64,000 nt of DNA from Polytrichum commune (taxonomy: Eukaryota; Streptophyta; Polytrichopsida; Polytrichales; Polytrichaceae). Location: the NCBI GenBank assembly GCA_950295325.1, contig OX485803.1, forward strand, positions 44,221,554 through 44,285,553, in the 5' to 3' direction. Positions 39,428-50,812 of this stretch are shown piece after piece (the stretch's first letter is position 1; the number at the start of each line of letters is the position of its first letter). Below the pieces are notes generated by a model. The model was given only the letters and a program-made list of their open reading frames with translations. It did not search any database and was not told the origin of the DNA. The position numbers were made by a program, and so were the translations under genes.

Positions 39428-40510
39428 TTGAACACACTCGGACAAGAATTGAAGAACAAAGGAGGGAGTATAGAATCTATAATACTAAAGGTCTCTCTCC
39501 ACTTGATGCTAAATTGGATGTTATTAAGTCCAAGTCTTTTTAGGTACCTTGTCCTCCCACCTATACACTATCTAATTACCAATTGTAGTTGGTGGGTGAC
39601 AAGGCGGGTGATAAAACCGGTTGCCTTACATTACAATTGCCGAACCACTTGGCCTTAACACCCCCCTACCTTGGTATTTCATAGCTACAAATGAGCCACC
39701 GGAATCTCACATCAATGGTGTGGTATTAGTTACAAAGACCAAGGTTGGAGGCTATGCCAAGAGTTGGGTGTGGCTACAAACAATTTCGGTCAAGAGGGTC
39801 TTTAAACATTTGTGGTGTGTGAGAGTGACGTGAATTGATAGCCATATATTGGAGGTAGTAGAAAGAAATGTGTTGACTCTAGAAGGACTTGCAGAAGGTG
39901 ATGATAAGAATGCAATTACCGTCTTCCATGAATCTTGTGTTGGCTTTGTGAATCCAAGCATTTCGAGGTTTTTGACTATCCCTGCACTACCTCAAGCAAG
40001 CGGGAGGAGGAAAACTAGCGAACCCAAAATTGACTATAGCAAGTCTATCTTGTCGACATTGGACAAGTAATGTACATGCACAATTGGAGGAAAAAATATT
40101 GAAAAAGATGAAGGCGGAAGAGGCTAGGGTGAAGAAAGAGCAAATCGAAGCCAACATAAACAAAAGAAATGTGGAAAGGCTAATGAAGGAAGATGCTTAG
40201 AAAGCTCAAATTGCATGGGAGGAGTTCAAAAACGCACAACAAAACCCCTAGAAGATGTGAATGAATGCTTTGCGTGCTTTTAGGCTCCTAGTTATGATTT
40301 CCATAATCAATCTACCTATTGTTTTGTTCTACATTGACTTGTGGGGGGGAAATCACTTGTTGTGGGGCGAAAATCATTTGTTATGTGAATGGATTCATGC
40401 CTTTATGCTCAATGGTAGCCCCTACTATTTGCATTGGTGTGATGCCAAATTAAGATGCAATGCGTATTGCATTTTTTGCCAAGAGTTTGCCACAATTAAT
40501 GTTTAGAAAA
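39428..40510 (+). pseudogene. Broken reading frames, unidentified gene or transposon remnant
   Basis: Successive plus-strand frames (39428-39658, 39621-39833, 39849-40070) are followed in another frame by 40084-40251, which reads as a Lys/Glu-rich coiled coil (EEKILKKMKAEEARVKKEQ) interrupted by one TAG (40198-40200) and then WEEFKNAQQNP. The composition looks like protein coding that has suffered frameshifts and stops. Coiled-coil C-termini of this kind occur in transposon-associated Myb/NAM-like proteins, but no diagnostic domain is visible, so I leave the identity open. Confidence 0.35.
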
Positions 40511-41764
40511 TGATTTTTTTGCCAATGATCAGTGACTATTAAATTGGTTTATTTTAAATTGTGGTAAAAAATGATGTGCCTACATGTTAAGGATTGATAG
40601 GGCATGTAATTTGTGACACACGAGAGGATATGAAATTTGAGCCAAGATAAATTTTGGGGCACTTAAGAATTAGATTGATTAGGTTGATGGGTATTTGACA
40701 GTACTTCATTCATGTGTATATATCCTTAAGGTGGATATGAAGATGTAGTTATGCATGGCATAAATGGAGTCAGTGCGGATGTCACATGGATGTAATGATG
40801 TATCAACCTCCATCTTGGAAGGTTTCTATGAGAATTTGTTTTATTTTGTTTTTGTTGGTTTGGATGGCATTGCACGGGTCATTGTCATGATAAAACTATA
40901 ATTCAATGAACCAAATGACATTGGTGCTTGCGGTTGTTGGTGTGATGGACAAGGTGGGGTTTAATAAAGAGAATGTATCATGGTGTGAGACATGTGATGC
41001 ATGTAGCTAATTTCAAATGATTATGATATTAATTAGAAGAGGAAAATGTTTTCATTGGACACTTTACTTTATATGCCAACAAGGTTGCCACCCTAGGAGA
41101 AGAAGGTCTCCCATGTAACTTAGGGCCTAATCACATGACATAAGTCAGCAACTCCTAGCTAGAAAGGCCAATGAATATGTGAAGACCCTTATCTTTTTGG
41201 ACACCCAACAACACACAACCTAAAGGCTCTTCGTCTGTGTGGCTGCACTTTTTGAATTGCAGCCTTCTCTTTCAAGCACTTCCCCTTGGAAGCTACTGCA
41301 AGAGTCGTGGGTGCCACTTCAAATGACAATACATTCAACAATGACTTCAACTTTCAATTATATCGTGGTCGTCAAAAACCCTAAACCAATCAAGGCACAA
41401 AGGTGTGAGCCATTACTGCATGTGTGGTTAGGCCCTAATTCGGGCATCATTAGAATATAAGAATATAATATCCACTCAGCTTCCTGCGGCCACCTCAGCT
41501 CGCAGCGGGAATAGGGCATCGAGGTACAAGGGAGTGGAGCGTCGCGGGATAAGGGGGCCTATCCACGGATATGGGATCATCTTCTTCCTGTGGTTGAGAG
41601 CTCGGGGAGCTCCCACGGCTCGGCTATGGCGGACTTTAGGGTTTGAGGCTAGGGTTTGCGCGCTAAGGAAGCGGTAAAAGAGCGAGAAAGGGGATAGTGG
41701 CCTGCCTGGCCCCCGGCGGCTGTGGTCTACAATTCAAGCTCAAAAGCAACGGTGGCAGGCTGCA
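40511..41764. promoter_or_regulatory. Spacer leading into the GC-rich leader of the YEATS gene
   Basis: The left part is AT-rich with no gene. From about 41470 the base composition shifts to GC-rich up to the YEATS initiator at 41765, which I read as promoter and 5' UTR. No defined element can be named. Confidence 0.4.
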
Positions 41765-44700
41765 ATGGCCGCGCCGCCGTCGCCAGCGTCGTCCGCTCAA
41801 ATACCCTCTGGGTCCACCACTAGCGCTGGATCCAGCGGGGGAGCTACCGCTTCCTCCAAGCGGAAGCGCCGCCTCCATGATCTCTCCACCGATGAGGTAA
41901 TCATCAATCATCAGAAACGAACCTACAGAATCCGTCGCCAAAGCCCCCGGCCGAATTCGAGTCACAAATGGTCTCGTATCAGCGAAGTCGGTACTAGTAG
42001 GATGTGTCGAAATCGAAATCGAAACAGAAATGGACAGGAGTTCGATTCCGGGAATGAGTAGGATGTGTCATAACTCGCCGAGGATGCGTGAGGAATTGCT
42101 GATCGATGGTAGGTAATTATTTACAATTATTTACAATGGCATACGTGGTGGAAGTTCGACAATGCGATGATTGTTTAATAAGGGATTCATCATCATCAGG
42201 TAGAGGGAGCGGTTGATACTGCGGTTTCCTCTTGGCGGGGTCCAAGTATGTAGACATCTGGCATTTTATGGACTTTGTCGCTTTTAGGGGAAAAAAATAG
42301 GGTTGGAAGCCCTAAAGGTCAATGGTTTGGGAATGTTGTCGTCTTCTTCGGTATCTCCTCCCCCTGTTTCAACTTTTTCGTGCGGAGCAAGTTTATCCCT
42401 ACACCAACTCTGTGATCATCCATTCCTCCATCAAACACATGGGGAGGTAAACCTCACATGGTCATGGCATAGATTACAATATGACCAAAGTTGGGGGTAT
42501 CGTATGCACATGAGTTTTTCTCAGGGTGATGATGCGACCGACTTGTACTGATTCTCTGCATATTATTCTGTACCTTCTTCGCAAATCCTCGGGTCTACCA
42601 TCCTGCAATTCAATTGATATCACAGAATTAATGGTTCTATGACGAAGATGTCACTACACTGAGGTGGAGGAATTCTTCCTGTTTAGGGCATTCAGAAGCT
42701 TATGGTGCTTGCTTCCTTGGATCTAAGAAACTGGTCTATCACGGAGAACTTGTGTTCTCGATAAAGAGAACAGTGGAGTTCAATTCAGTTGACCAAGTAA
42801 AAGTAGAGTAAAGGTACTGGATGAACACACGGATACATATCAGTTGCAACTGCGTATGAGGTGATCAACTTCAATTGTGCAGGGACGACACTTTCAAGAG
42901 AATTCAATCAAACGTGGGAAGTCCATGTTGTGGCCAGTTCTCACGCAAAGATTATTTGGCATCAGAGTTAAAATTGGAGAGATATTTGCATTGGCACTGA
43001 AGATTATGTAGAGCGAACCTCGTACATGTTGTCTCTTACCCTAGCCCTGGATAGGAATTGGGGTATGAGTACTTTCATGATTCTAAGATGACCCGCAGCG
43101 TTGTAAAGTGATTCCAAACATGTGTTTGCGATTTTCTTCCATCGAATTGAAGATAGCCCACTTCACACAGGCTGTTATGAGTCACTCTATAGTCGAAGTT
43201 GCTAGTTTATGAAATCATAACTGACAGGATGATTTCTTGGGAATATGATGCAGATAGAAGAAATTGTCTCTTTGAGGGGGAAGATGGCCCAAGCAGTTGT
43301 CGGGAAAAAATTCGGAATTGAGCAAACTGAAGTGAGTGCAATTCAAAGGATGCAGCGAGTGAAGACCGCTCGCTTAGCGGATGAGAGTGACAAGAAGGTA
43401 CACCGCTGTGACCAAAGTTTGTATGGTAATCAACGAACAGAAAAGTGGAATTTGTGTGTTTCTCTATTGAAATTCTGGGTTGCGTAAATATTTAGGCTGC
43501 AGTTTTTGTGCTCTTGCATGTGCGAAATAGTGGATCAAGGTATAAGTGTGTCCTATTGGGATCTTCTGGTGTGAAGCCTGACATGGGTTTTTGTGTCATT
43601 AATTGTACCGAGAGCTTATTGTATGGATGCATTGTTTGCAGTCAGCGATTGGGAGATTGAGAGGGGTGGAGGTTACAGTCCCTATCGTTTATGGATCTAT
43701 CTCCTTTTGGCTTGGGAAGAAAGCAGCCGAGTATGTATTTCCACCTCTCAGCCGGTTCTACACTTCACATACATGTGCACTAGCACAGTTCAGGCCAATT
43801 TTGGAAATTGTTTGGCTTTGGGACTTGCTGAAATTAAGTAATAATGTGCGGAGTGAGATGGCACTGGTGTATGCCACCAGATGTAATTGGGTCCCTAACT
43901 GAGAATTCCCAAATCTGGGACTTTTGATGTGGTCCAATTATACATGATCACTTCTTTCCCAATTAGGGGCAAGGAGATTGTGTATTACAATGTGACCTTT
44001 CTGCACCCAATTTTGCTTTTGAGCAAGTTGATTGTGTATGGCCTTTGGGCCGACTGTAACCCTTGCTGGAGCACCACATGGGTATCCCCGGCAACATTTA
44101 TGAAGTCGTCAATGTATTGTTCCAAAATAGGGACCGAGTTACAATGTTATTCAGTTTATATATGGAGTAGCCTCTTGAACATAAAATTACCATCAGTATT
44201 AACAAGCACAAACTTCGCTGCAGAAGCCTTTCGCATAGGTGGACTACATACGTGCGTAGTGCCAATAATGAGGACCTCAGTGTTCTGGTCAAAAAGGTTG
44301 TCTTTCAGCTACATCCAAGTTTCAAGGACCCAGCAAGGACAATTGAGACAGCTCCATTTGAACTTACAGAGCAAGGATGGGGTGAATTTGAAATTGGCAT
44401 AACTCTCTTTTTCCATCCTGATGTTGCAGAGAAACCTCTAGAGCTGTAAGTCTTTACTGAATTCTAATTTTTTCTCTTCTGCCAGTGTCTACTTTTAGTC
44501 CAAACATTTGACATAAAAAACTGTTTCTGCCATAGCAATTTTGGTATACATCTAAGATAGACAGCAGCGCCTCTGAAGACCATCCTCATTGGTCCATCTG
44601 GAAGTGCAGTGCCACTTAGTTTGTGAGACTCTGTCAACAGCATGGTAAAAGAGACTCTTGGAAATGTGGAAAGTCTTAGTGAATCATGTTGTTTTTAATG

Positions 44701-45993
44701 TTTCTTATATTAGTCTCTGTAGCGTTCAATCTGCCTTTGTCTTGAGTGCAAAGAAATCCAACTGGTGCTACTGGTGCTACTGTTGCTATCAATCCAAATC
44801 TATTTTGGCACTGTTGATTTGTCAACATGCCTTCAATAATGGCATGTCAATAGTTCAGGAAGGAGTAGCTTGTCACCAAATCAAAGGAGTGAACACTTTG
44901 GTAGGTCAGGAGCCAGATTTTCTTGGGGTTTAAGTGGTGAGAAATTATTGGTGCAGGTTTCATCATCTAAAGCTTTACTCTGATGATGAGGCAGCTCAAC
45001 AGAGCACAAAGAAACCAGTGGTTGTGGAAGCCTATGACGAGATTGTTCTAACAGAACCCATGGAGGCATTGTTTGCTCGTATACGCAACCATCCTGTTGT
45101 TAGAGTGACGGGAACTCCATCTCCATCTGTTGTTCTTCCAGGTCAGTGCCTTGTTACAGTCTTGTCATTTATCTATGATGCTACTCAATGCACACTATAA
45201 GACTTCTCTCTGTGGTGATCTTTTAGAGAATGTTACTGTGTAAGAGTAAAGTTTTTGTTCTAATCATAGCAGGCAAGTCTGGAGTAGATGTAGGACAGTC
45301 CACTTGTATAGATCACTTGGTCAGAATGGCTTGACATGCCTCTGAGTTTTTGTTCAGGCTCTTAATTGTAGGAGTTTGAGTAGAGGTCATTGAGCTGATA
45401 TTTGTAAGGAATTTTGGATGGTGAACAGAGATAACTTAAACAATGATTTCTTGCTGCAACAGCTGCAGATACCTCAGTTGACAGGAAAGGAGGGGACACA
45501 AAGGAGCATGCGCTTGCACAGTGGTTCATGAAACACTCTGATACTGAGGAGTTGGCCAGTCTGGCAGTTGCTCGCCAGCAGGTAATGAGGATTGTGAAAA
45601 GAAGGCATCGCTCCATATTTTCAGCAATGTCTATCTCATTATAAATGGTTTCCATTTAATGATGCCTTTGACTGTTTTTAATAGGCATTCACCCCTGATT
45701 TGTATACTGTGTCATGAGCACTTGCTATGCATGGTCTAAACCAATATCATGTGAGATGATCTTGGCTGACGCCACCTACATGATCTGAAGACGCACTTTG
45801 ATTCCTATTTCGCTACTGTAGTTACCAATCAGTTATTGGAGAAATTTGTGTGGTGGGTGAATGCCCCATCTCTGGTGTTCTCATATCCAGTTGAATTTAA
45901 CTGCTGCAGATTCGAGCAGCTGCTGCAAAGTTGAAGAAAGATATCAATGCCTTGGAGGCTGAGGCACTGCGAGTCAAAGCCTCTGTACACTAG
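41765..45993 (+). CDS. GAS41: YEATS-domain chromatin reader, GAS41/YAF9/TAF14-type, 7 exons
   Basis: Shared subunit of SWR1/NuA4-type complexes (TFIID subunit 14 homologue) that binds acylated histone H3 lysines in the nucleus. Exons: 41765-41896, 43254-43397, 43642-43730, 44224-44445, 44957-45141, 45463-45581, 45910-45993; all in frame, 324 residues. The YEATS domain starts near residue 98 ([20 protein letters not shown]), with the acyl-lysine pocket region around LHPSF (His152, Ser154) and GWGEFEI (Trp174, Phe177), 22 residues apart as in human GAS41 (His71, Trp93). HHLKLY and [14 protein letters not shown] follow, then [11 protein letters not shown] and a C-terminal coiled coil (about 285-320), as in plant TAF14b. 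The Ser/Ala/Pro-rich start and the 48-residue exon 2 make the N-terminus longer than usual; exon 2 is the least certain part. Confidence 0.93.
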
Positions 45994-47155
45994 TATCTGT
46001 ATCCTTGGAGCACTGCCAATCACAACTGCTCACTTTCCTCAAACTGGACTGCAAAAGCATGTATGTTGTACCTTGCTTGGTCTTGATAATTTCTGCATCT
46101 TGTGTTTGTAGTGGTGAAATTGCTTATCCCTCTATGAATTGTTGTGGTGGGTACAACCGTGAAACTGAACATTGTTTTGACTAGCATAAATGGCTTTCTA
46201 GATGCCTTGATATCTATGTAGTTTTAGCTGTTTTGTTAAAATAGTTCATTATATCCTTAGTCCGTGAATATATAAGTTTAGTCACAGGTGATATCATTAT
46301 GTTATGTTGTAAGTTATTGCAGTTGATGACTGTCACGTTTTTGTGCAGTCTTTTGTCACTCTAGAGGCGCCTTGTCAATTGAGAACATGGCAATCTTTGA
46401 TTCAGGCTAGAGATCAGTGCTATGAATCACCAAAAGGAGTGCTGAAGCCACCCATTTTTAGGGGCATGACAGGGAACTAGTTAGTTGTATATTAGCCCTT
46501 TTCGTTAGATGGAAGGACAGGTATGTTTTAAATCATATTGAAGACAGGATTCTGTCATTGTGAAAATGCGTTGGCTCAATTAATGGAAACACAGTCGCTT
46601 AAAAGGTACCCACCGACCTTGTTTGGCTCTTACCTCCTCTCAATCCAGAAATCAGTTTCTGGTCCCACGTGCAGATCTGACACAGACCTGATTGCATTCT
46701 TTTGACTGTCACTTGACAAGAAGGGTTGCAGATGTATAATTTTTGCAGTTTGTAAGACAAATCTACATACTTGGTGTTTTAGCACAAAAGTCTACCTCTT
46801 TCAAAAGTTTCACCATATATTTCAAAACTTAATCTAGGTCAAAATAGATAGCCAGATCCCTAGTGTGTGTTTAAAAGGCATTTCAAACACATTTACAGCT
46901 ACCATGAGATTTGGTAGTTCCCTTTATACGTTTTATGTGTGAATCAAATTCAGAATAATGATAACAATGAACATATTCATGAGAATAAATCTTAAATTTT
47001 TTGAGGTTATGAGTATAAGAATCAAACACTGGACCCATAACTTTGGAGACCCTAAAGTATTAGGGGGAGGCCCACACCTAATGTGGAAGAAGGGTTTGAT
47101 GTGGGTAAAAAGAAGTTAAGGTAAGTGGTCCTATCTTGGTTACTTATCTCCATCA
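45994..47155. other. 3' flank of the YEATS gene
   Basis: No gene recognised. Bases 46000-46520 are probably 3' UTR. Confidence 0.4.
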
Positions 47156-47159
47156 AACA

Positions 47160-47395
47160 CCTATAACTTTAAATTGGTGTGTCATTTACGCGTGGATCCA
47201 AGAATGGATGCCGGAAAATGGATTCAAAACGAAGGTGTGCAAAAAATTTGGACTATGTGCTCAAAATTACGAAATCAATTCAATTGGGGGCTTCACTTTG
47301 ATGACAAACATGATGTTCATATGAGCTCCAATAAATTTCAGGACATAGGTTACAGTTTTGATTTGGCTGAGCTGATTATCTTGTACTACCCACAT
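47160..47395 (+). repeat. Partial copy of dispersed repeat family E
   Basis: Shares 'GTGGATCCAAGAATGGATGC', 'TTTGGACTATGTGCTCAAAA', 'TTCACTTTGATGACAAACAT', 'TTCATATGAGCTCC' and 'TTTGATTTGGCT' with the copies at 20738 and 50350, in the same order. Confidence 0.6.
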
Positions 47396-47447
47396 GTTTA
47401 TAGTATCCAAGGAGAAGTCGGTGCATAGCCAAAAGTGTCCGTTTTCA

Positions 47448-47813
47448 GGGGCGCTTACACTAGAGCTTGAGGGCCTATGGGACCAAGGAAGTTAGAATGG
47501 ATAACAACTTACATGAAATCCTACATGGCATGCCATGGATAATATTTCATAACTTATTGGATGTTTTGTCAAGCCTAACACCTCAAAGAGGTGGATCTAT
47601 CACGAATTCATGATACCATCTTCAAAATCGTACAACCCTTGATTTATTATGTGTTATTGTGTAGAAGGCCACAAGATAGAGATGAAATAACATTTGGTTC
47701 AAAGCCCAATCGCATATATCTACACTAGACCTAAGGGCTCTTGAGCACACAAAAGTCAATTTCAGTGTTTCCATGGCCTTTGGATATATATACATATTCA
47801 TGTAAAAACAGCC
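47448..47813 (+). mobile_element. MITE family B, copy 3
   Basis: Begins GGGGCGCTTACACTAGAGCT and contains 'GACCAAGGAAGTTAGAATGG', 'TCCTACATGGCATGCCATGG' and 'CACCTCAAAGAGGTGGATCT', paralleling copy 1 in RNA polymerase intron 1. The right end is truncated or decayed (TGTAAAAACAGCC). Confidence 0.7.
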
Positions 47814-48351
47814 ATTGTGCTAACATAGATTGTTCAATGTAACATTTGGACACATTCTGGATTTTAGGAAATATTTTGCATATATGTGGTTAGCAATATG
47901 ATACAGTTTATGTACTCCAAATGCAAGGTGGCTAGCCTATTGTAGTTTGCACATTTTGGATGAGAATTTATGGTGGTGCTTGTTCCTACCTAGTGGATCA
48001 CATAAGCATTCCACTCATTTTCTAAGTAAATTTGATTGATCAAAGGCCCTTTTGGGGGGATAAAACATGGCATTTTCTTGTGCATGCCTTCCTTCAATTA
48101 TAATCATCTAAAAATTTAAAGGGTTATTCATGCCCATTTTTCTCCTTAAAATAATGCATCTCCCATGTTTCAAGATCCTATAGATGAATCTCATTTCAAC
48201 TTCAGAATTCCATGAAACTTCCACAATCAACATAGAGTGAAATGCACTTATAAAGAACTCTTCCATAGGCTTGAGAAGTCAAGGGTTAATGAACCTAACT
48301 TCGGGATGCAAGATTGGACCCAAGGATGAATTGAATTCTCAAACTAGGAAG

Positions 48352-48727
48352 AGTACACTAAACATTGTATACATGTAGTGTCACCACTCCTATTTGTCTT
48401 GCTTAATACTAATTGTAAACAACCTGTGTAGATTATAAATGTAAACGCTAAATGTAAACCTAGCATTATATGTCATTCCTTGTAAAAACAAATTGGGCAT
48501 CATAGATCCACAATGTCGCAATTCCTGTCACTCACCAAGTGATTTTTTCATCCATGACAAAATTCATTACAAAATGTATGGATGTAGAATATACCAAGCT
48601 TTATTTCCATAATTGACATGCTTTTATCCGAATTTCAATCATTCATGACGGTACTTGTAAACTTATTCATAAGAAGTGTCATAAGGAAAGTAACCATAGT
48701 GACGTATGATACTAAGTACAATATTAT
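48352..48727 (+). repeat. Degenerate family G copy
   Basis: Left end 'ACACTAAACATTGTATACAT' and right end 'TACTAAGTACAATATT' are decayed versions of the palindromic termini at 35208-35577. Internal 'GTCTTGCTTAATACTAATTG' and 'CATAAGAAGTGTCATAAGG' also match 1588-2000. Confidence 0.65.
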
Positions 48728-48899
48728 TGGGACCAACAAGATTATGGGAAAGTGATGACACAATAACGCCCACTTCAATGTTCTCATACTTGGACTTGGT
48801 CCTAATGTAAATTAGTTGGATCCAAAGTTTTGCTTTTAATTAATTAAGGTCACTCAATGTTACAGTTTATTTGGTCTTGGACCCTAGTTTACTTTCACA

Positions 48900-49130
48900 A
48901 AGGCAAATGAATGGGGAGAACCGACTACTAGTTACAAATCAACCGGTTGAATTTGATGAACAAGTGGTTGAAGTTCAAGACTTTAGGATAATTACCCATC
49001 ATTTTAAAGGAATTTATAGGATATACCCAATTTAATATAGAAAACTGAAAGATGTCAACTTGTAACCGGTTGGACTTGAAAACACTACGATATCGACCAA
49101 TTTTGCCCAAAAATCTCTCTCCGGACACTA
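48900..49130 (+). repeat. Dispersed repeat family F, copy 2
   Basis: Carries 'AATCAACCGGTTGAATTTGA', 'AAGGAATTTATAGGATATAC' and 'AAAGATGTCAACTTGTAACC', matching 2080-2285. As there, a family G copy lies just upstream. Confidence 0.65.
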
Positions 49131-49324
49131 CACAAAAGCTAGACAAAATATTTCCATGTGTTCCCAAGGAAGATGGTGATGGACTGACAAGGCTTGTATC
49201 AATAGAAACTCGTGTTGCATTAGCAAATCTACGATGAAACATATGCAAAGACCGGATTGAAAATTGGACCTCATGTGTGTTAGTTATGATTATCGGAAGT
49301 GCATGTTTGTTGATTTTTTAATTA

Positions 49325-49480
49325 GATACATAGATCCTCCCAATGTTCACTATTGAGTGTAAGATAAGTTTTTAATATTTGAAGACGTAATCCAATATAT
49401 TTTTAAACATGTTTCTTTATGATGTTTTCTTTTTAATCCTCACTGAACCACATACCTAACAAATATAGGGGTCCAATTAA
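49325..49480 (-). repeat. Minus-strand fragment of dispersed repeat family E
   Basis: On the minus strand it reads 'ACCCCTATATTTGTTAGGTA', 'GTGGTTCAGTGAGGATTAAA' and 'ATATTGGATTACGTCTTCAA', a decayed version of the family's opening. Confidence 0.45.
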
Positions 49481-50349
49481 GAAACCGAGCCACTTAAGAG
49501 CCATCTAAGGTAGATATATAGAAAACGGTGAAAATAAGATGATTCAACCAAAAAGAATGCCTTGAAATTTGTGCAACATTTTTCAAAGATGGAGTAGAGG
49601 AAATGATGAGGAATGCAAGTTGTTTCATAATTTTATTCCCTATAGATAATTATTTACATTTTCCCAATGAGACAAGTAAGTCAAACCCCCTATTTGTACA
49701 CAAGCGTCGTTGTAATTTGAGCATCAAATTTTCCTACTTTGCATACAAATGCACACAAAAAAATTAACTTAATGACACCCAAAAGCGATCTCAAGTGCTG
49801 TAAAACAACATCTATCTATCCAGCCAACTAGTGCATCCCCTGCATCCTTTTATGGTCATCACTTCAATTAACCATTTTAGGTGCACTCAAGAATCATTCT
49901 ACCCCTCGTCTAGTGCACCAACACCGTTTTCAGTTTGTCTACCTTACCTTAAAGTAATTCTTAAGTATGCGCACTGCTTCCGATATGAGAAACGGAGAAG
50001 AGATCGGTCAAGCTTTCAAAGTCTACTAAGTTAATTACGGATGTGCACTGCTCTCTCTGGGAGGAATTTGAGCATGAAGATTCGGAAATCAGACTCCTCC
50101 TACATTTCTTAAATGAAGCATGTTGCCATCATAGACCTAAAGGTATTCTTTGCATATATAGATACATAGAGAGAGATAGAGAGGGAGATCATATGTTGTT
50201 GCTTGTAATTTTGCGCAGAGACAAACTTGCAAATCCTCACAAGCCTGCCTTCTTGCCACACGTGACGGTAGGTTTGCAAGCGTCCAGACAATCCCAGAGC
50301 TGAGCTGCCGATCGTAAGGTAAGCGGCCTTAATTCGGGTCCTTCTCTTT
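49481..50349. other. Spacer, nothing recognised
   Basis: No coding region with motifs; the 86- and 103-codon frames around 50043-50420 run over a GATAGAGA-type low-complexity stretch. Confidence 0.4.
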
Positions 50350-50662
50350 ATTGTGTGTTTAGGTGTGGATCTAAGAACGGACACCAAAAAGCCGTCATCA
50401 TCGTGTGTTTCAATTTTCACAGAGATTAGACTATGTGCTCAAAATTTGTTAATTATTCTAATTTCAATAGGCAACATCATATTTTTGATTGATCACTCCA
50501 TAAGAAAGAGAATCTTTTCTTTGACAATGAGTGAGACATTTGAGCTCCGCAAATTATGAGGAAAATGGCTACGGGCACGATTTGAACTTGCTAATCGGCT
50601 CATCATCTTGCAGGGATTCCGTGTTTCATATCCTACGAGACGTGGCTGCAGAGCTGAAAGTG
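50350..50662 (+). repeat. Dispersed repeat family E, copy next to the ATG5 promoter
   Basis: Reads 'TTAGGTGTGGATCTAAGAAC', 'GGACACCAAAAAGCCGTCAT', 'GACTATGTGCTCAAAATTTG', 'TTTGAGCTCCGCAAATTATG', 'AAAATGGCTACGGGCACGAT' and 'TTTCATATCCTACGAGACGT', close to 20738-21060. Its end lies about 150 bases before the ATG5 initiator, so it may supply part of that promoter or leader. Confidence 0.75.
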
Positions 50663-50812
50663 TTCGTACGTAGAGAGTGGCAATTCCAGAATCGATGGAG
50701 GAGGAGGTGGAGGATTGATTGTGCAATGGTGTTGGTGTGATAATTCGGAGGTTAGGGAACTGCGAAGGGAGGTATCTATCGGAGTTGCAGAATTTAGGAA
50801 TTAGGGTTTGGG

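Noticed and set aside
43929-44402. 157-codon frame in the YEATS gene
   Set aside because: It is an out-of-frame reading through intron 3 and exon 4; the spliced YEATS frame explains the coding signal.
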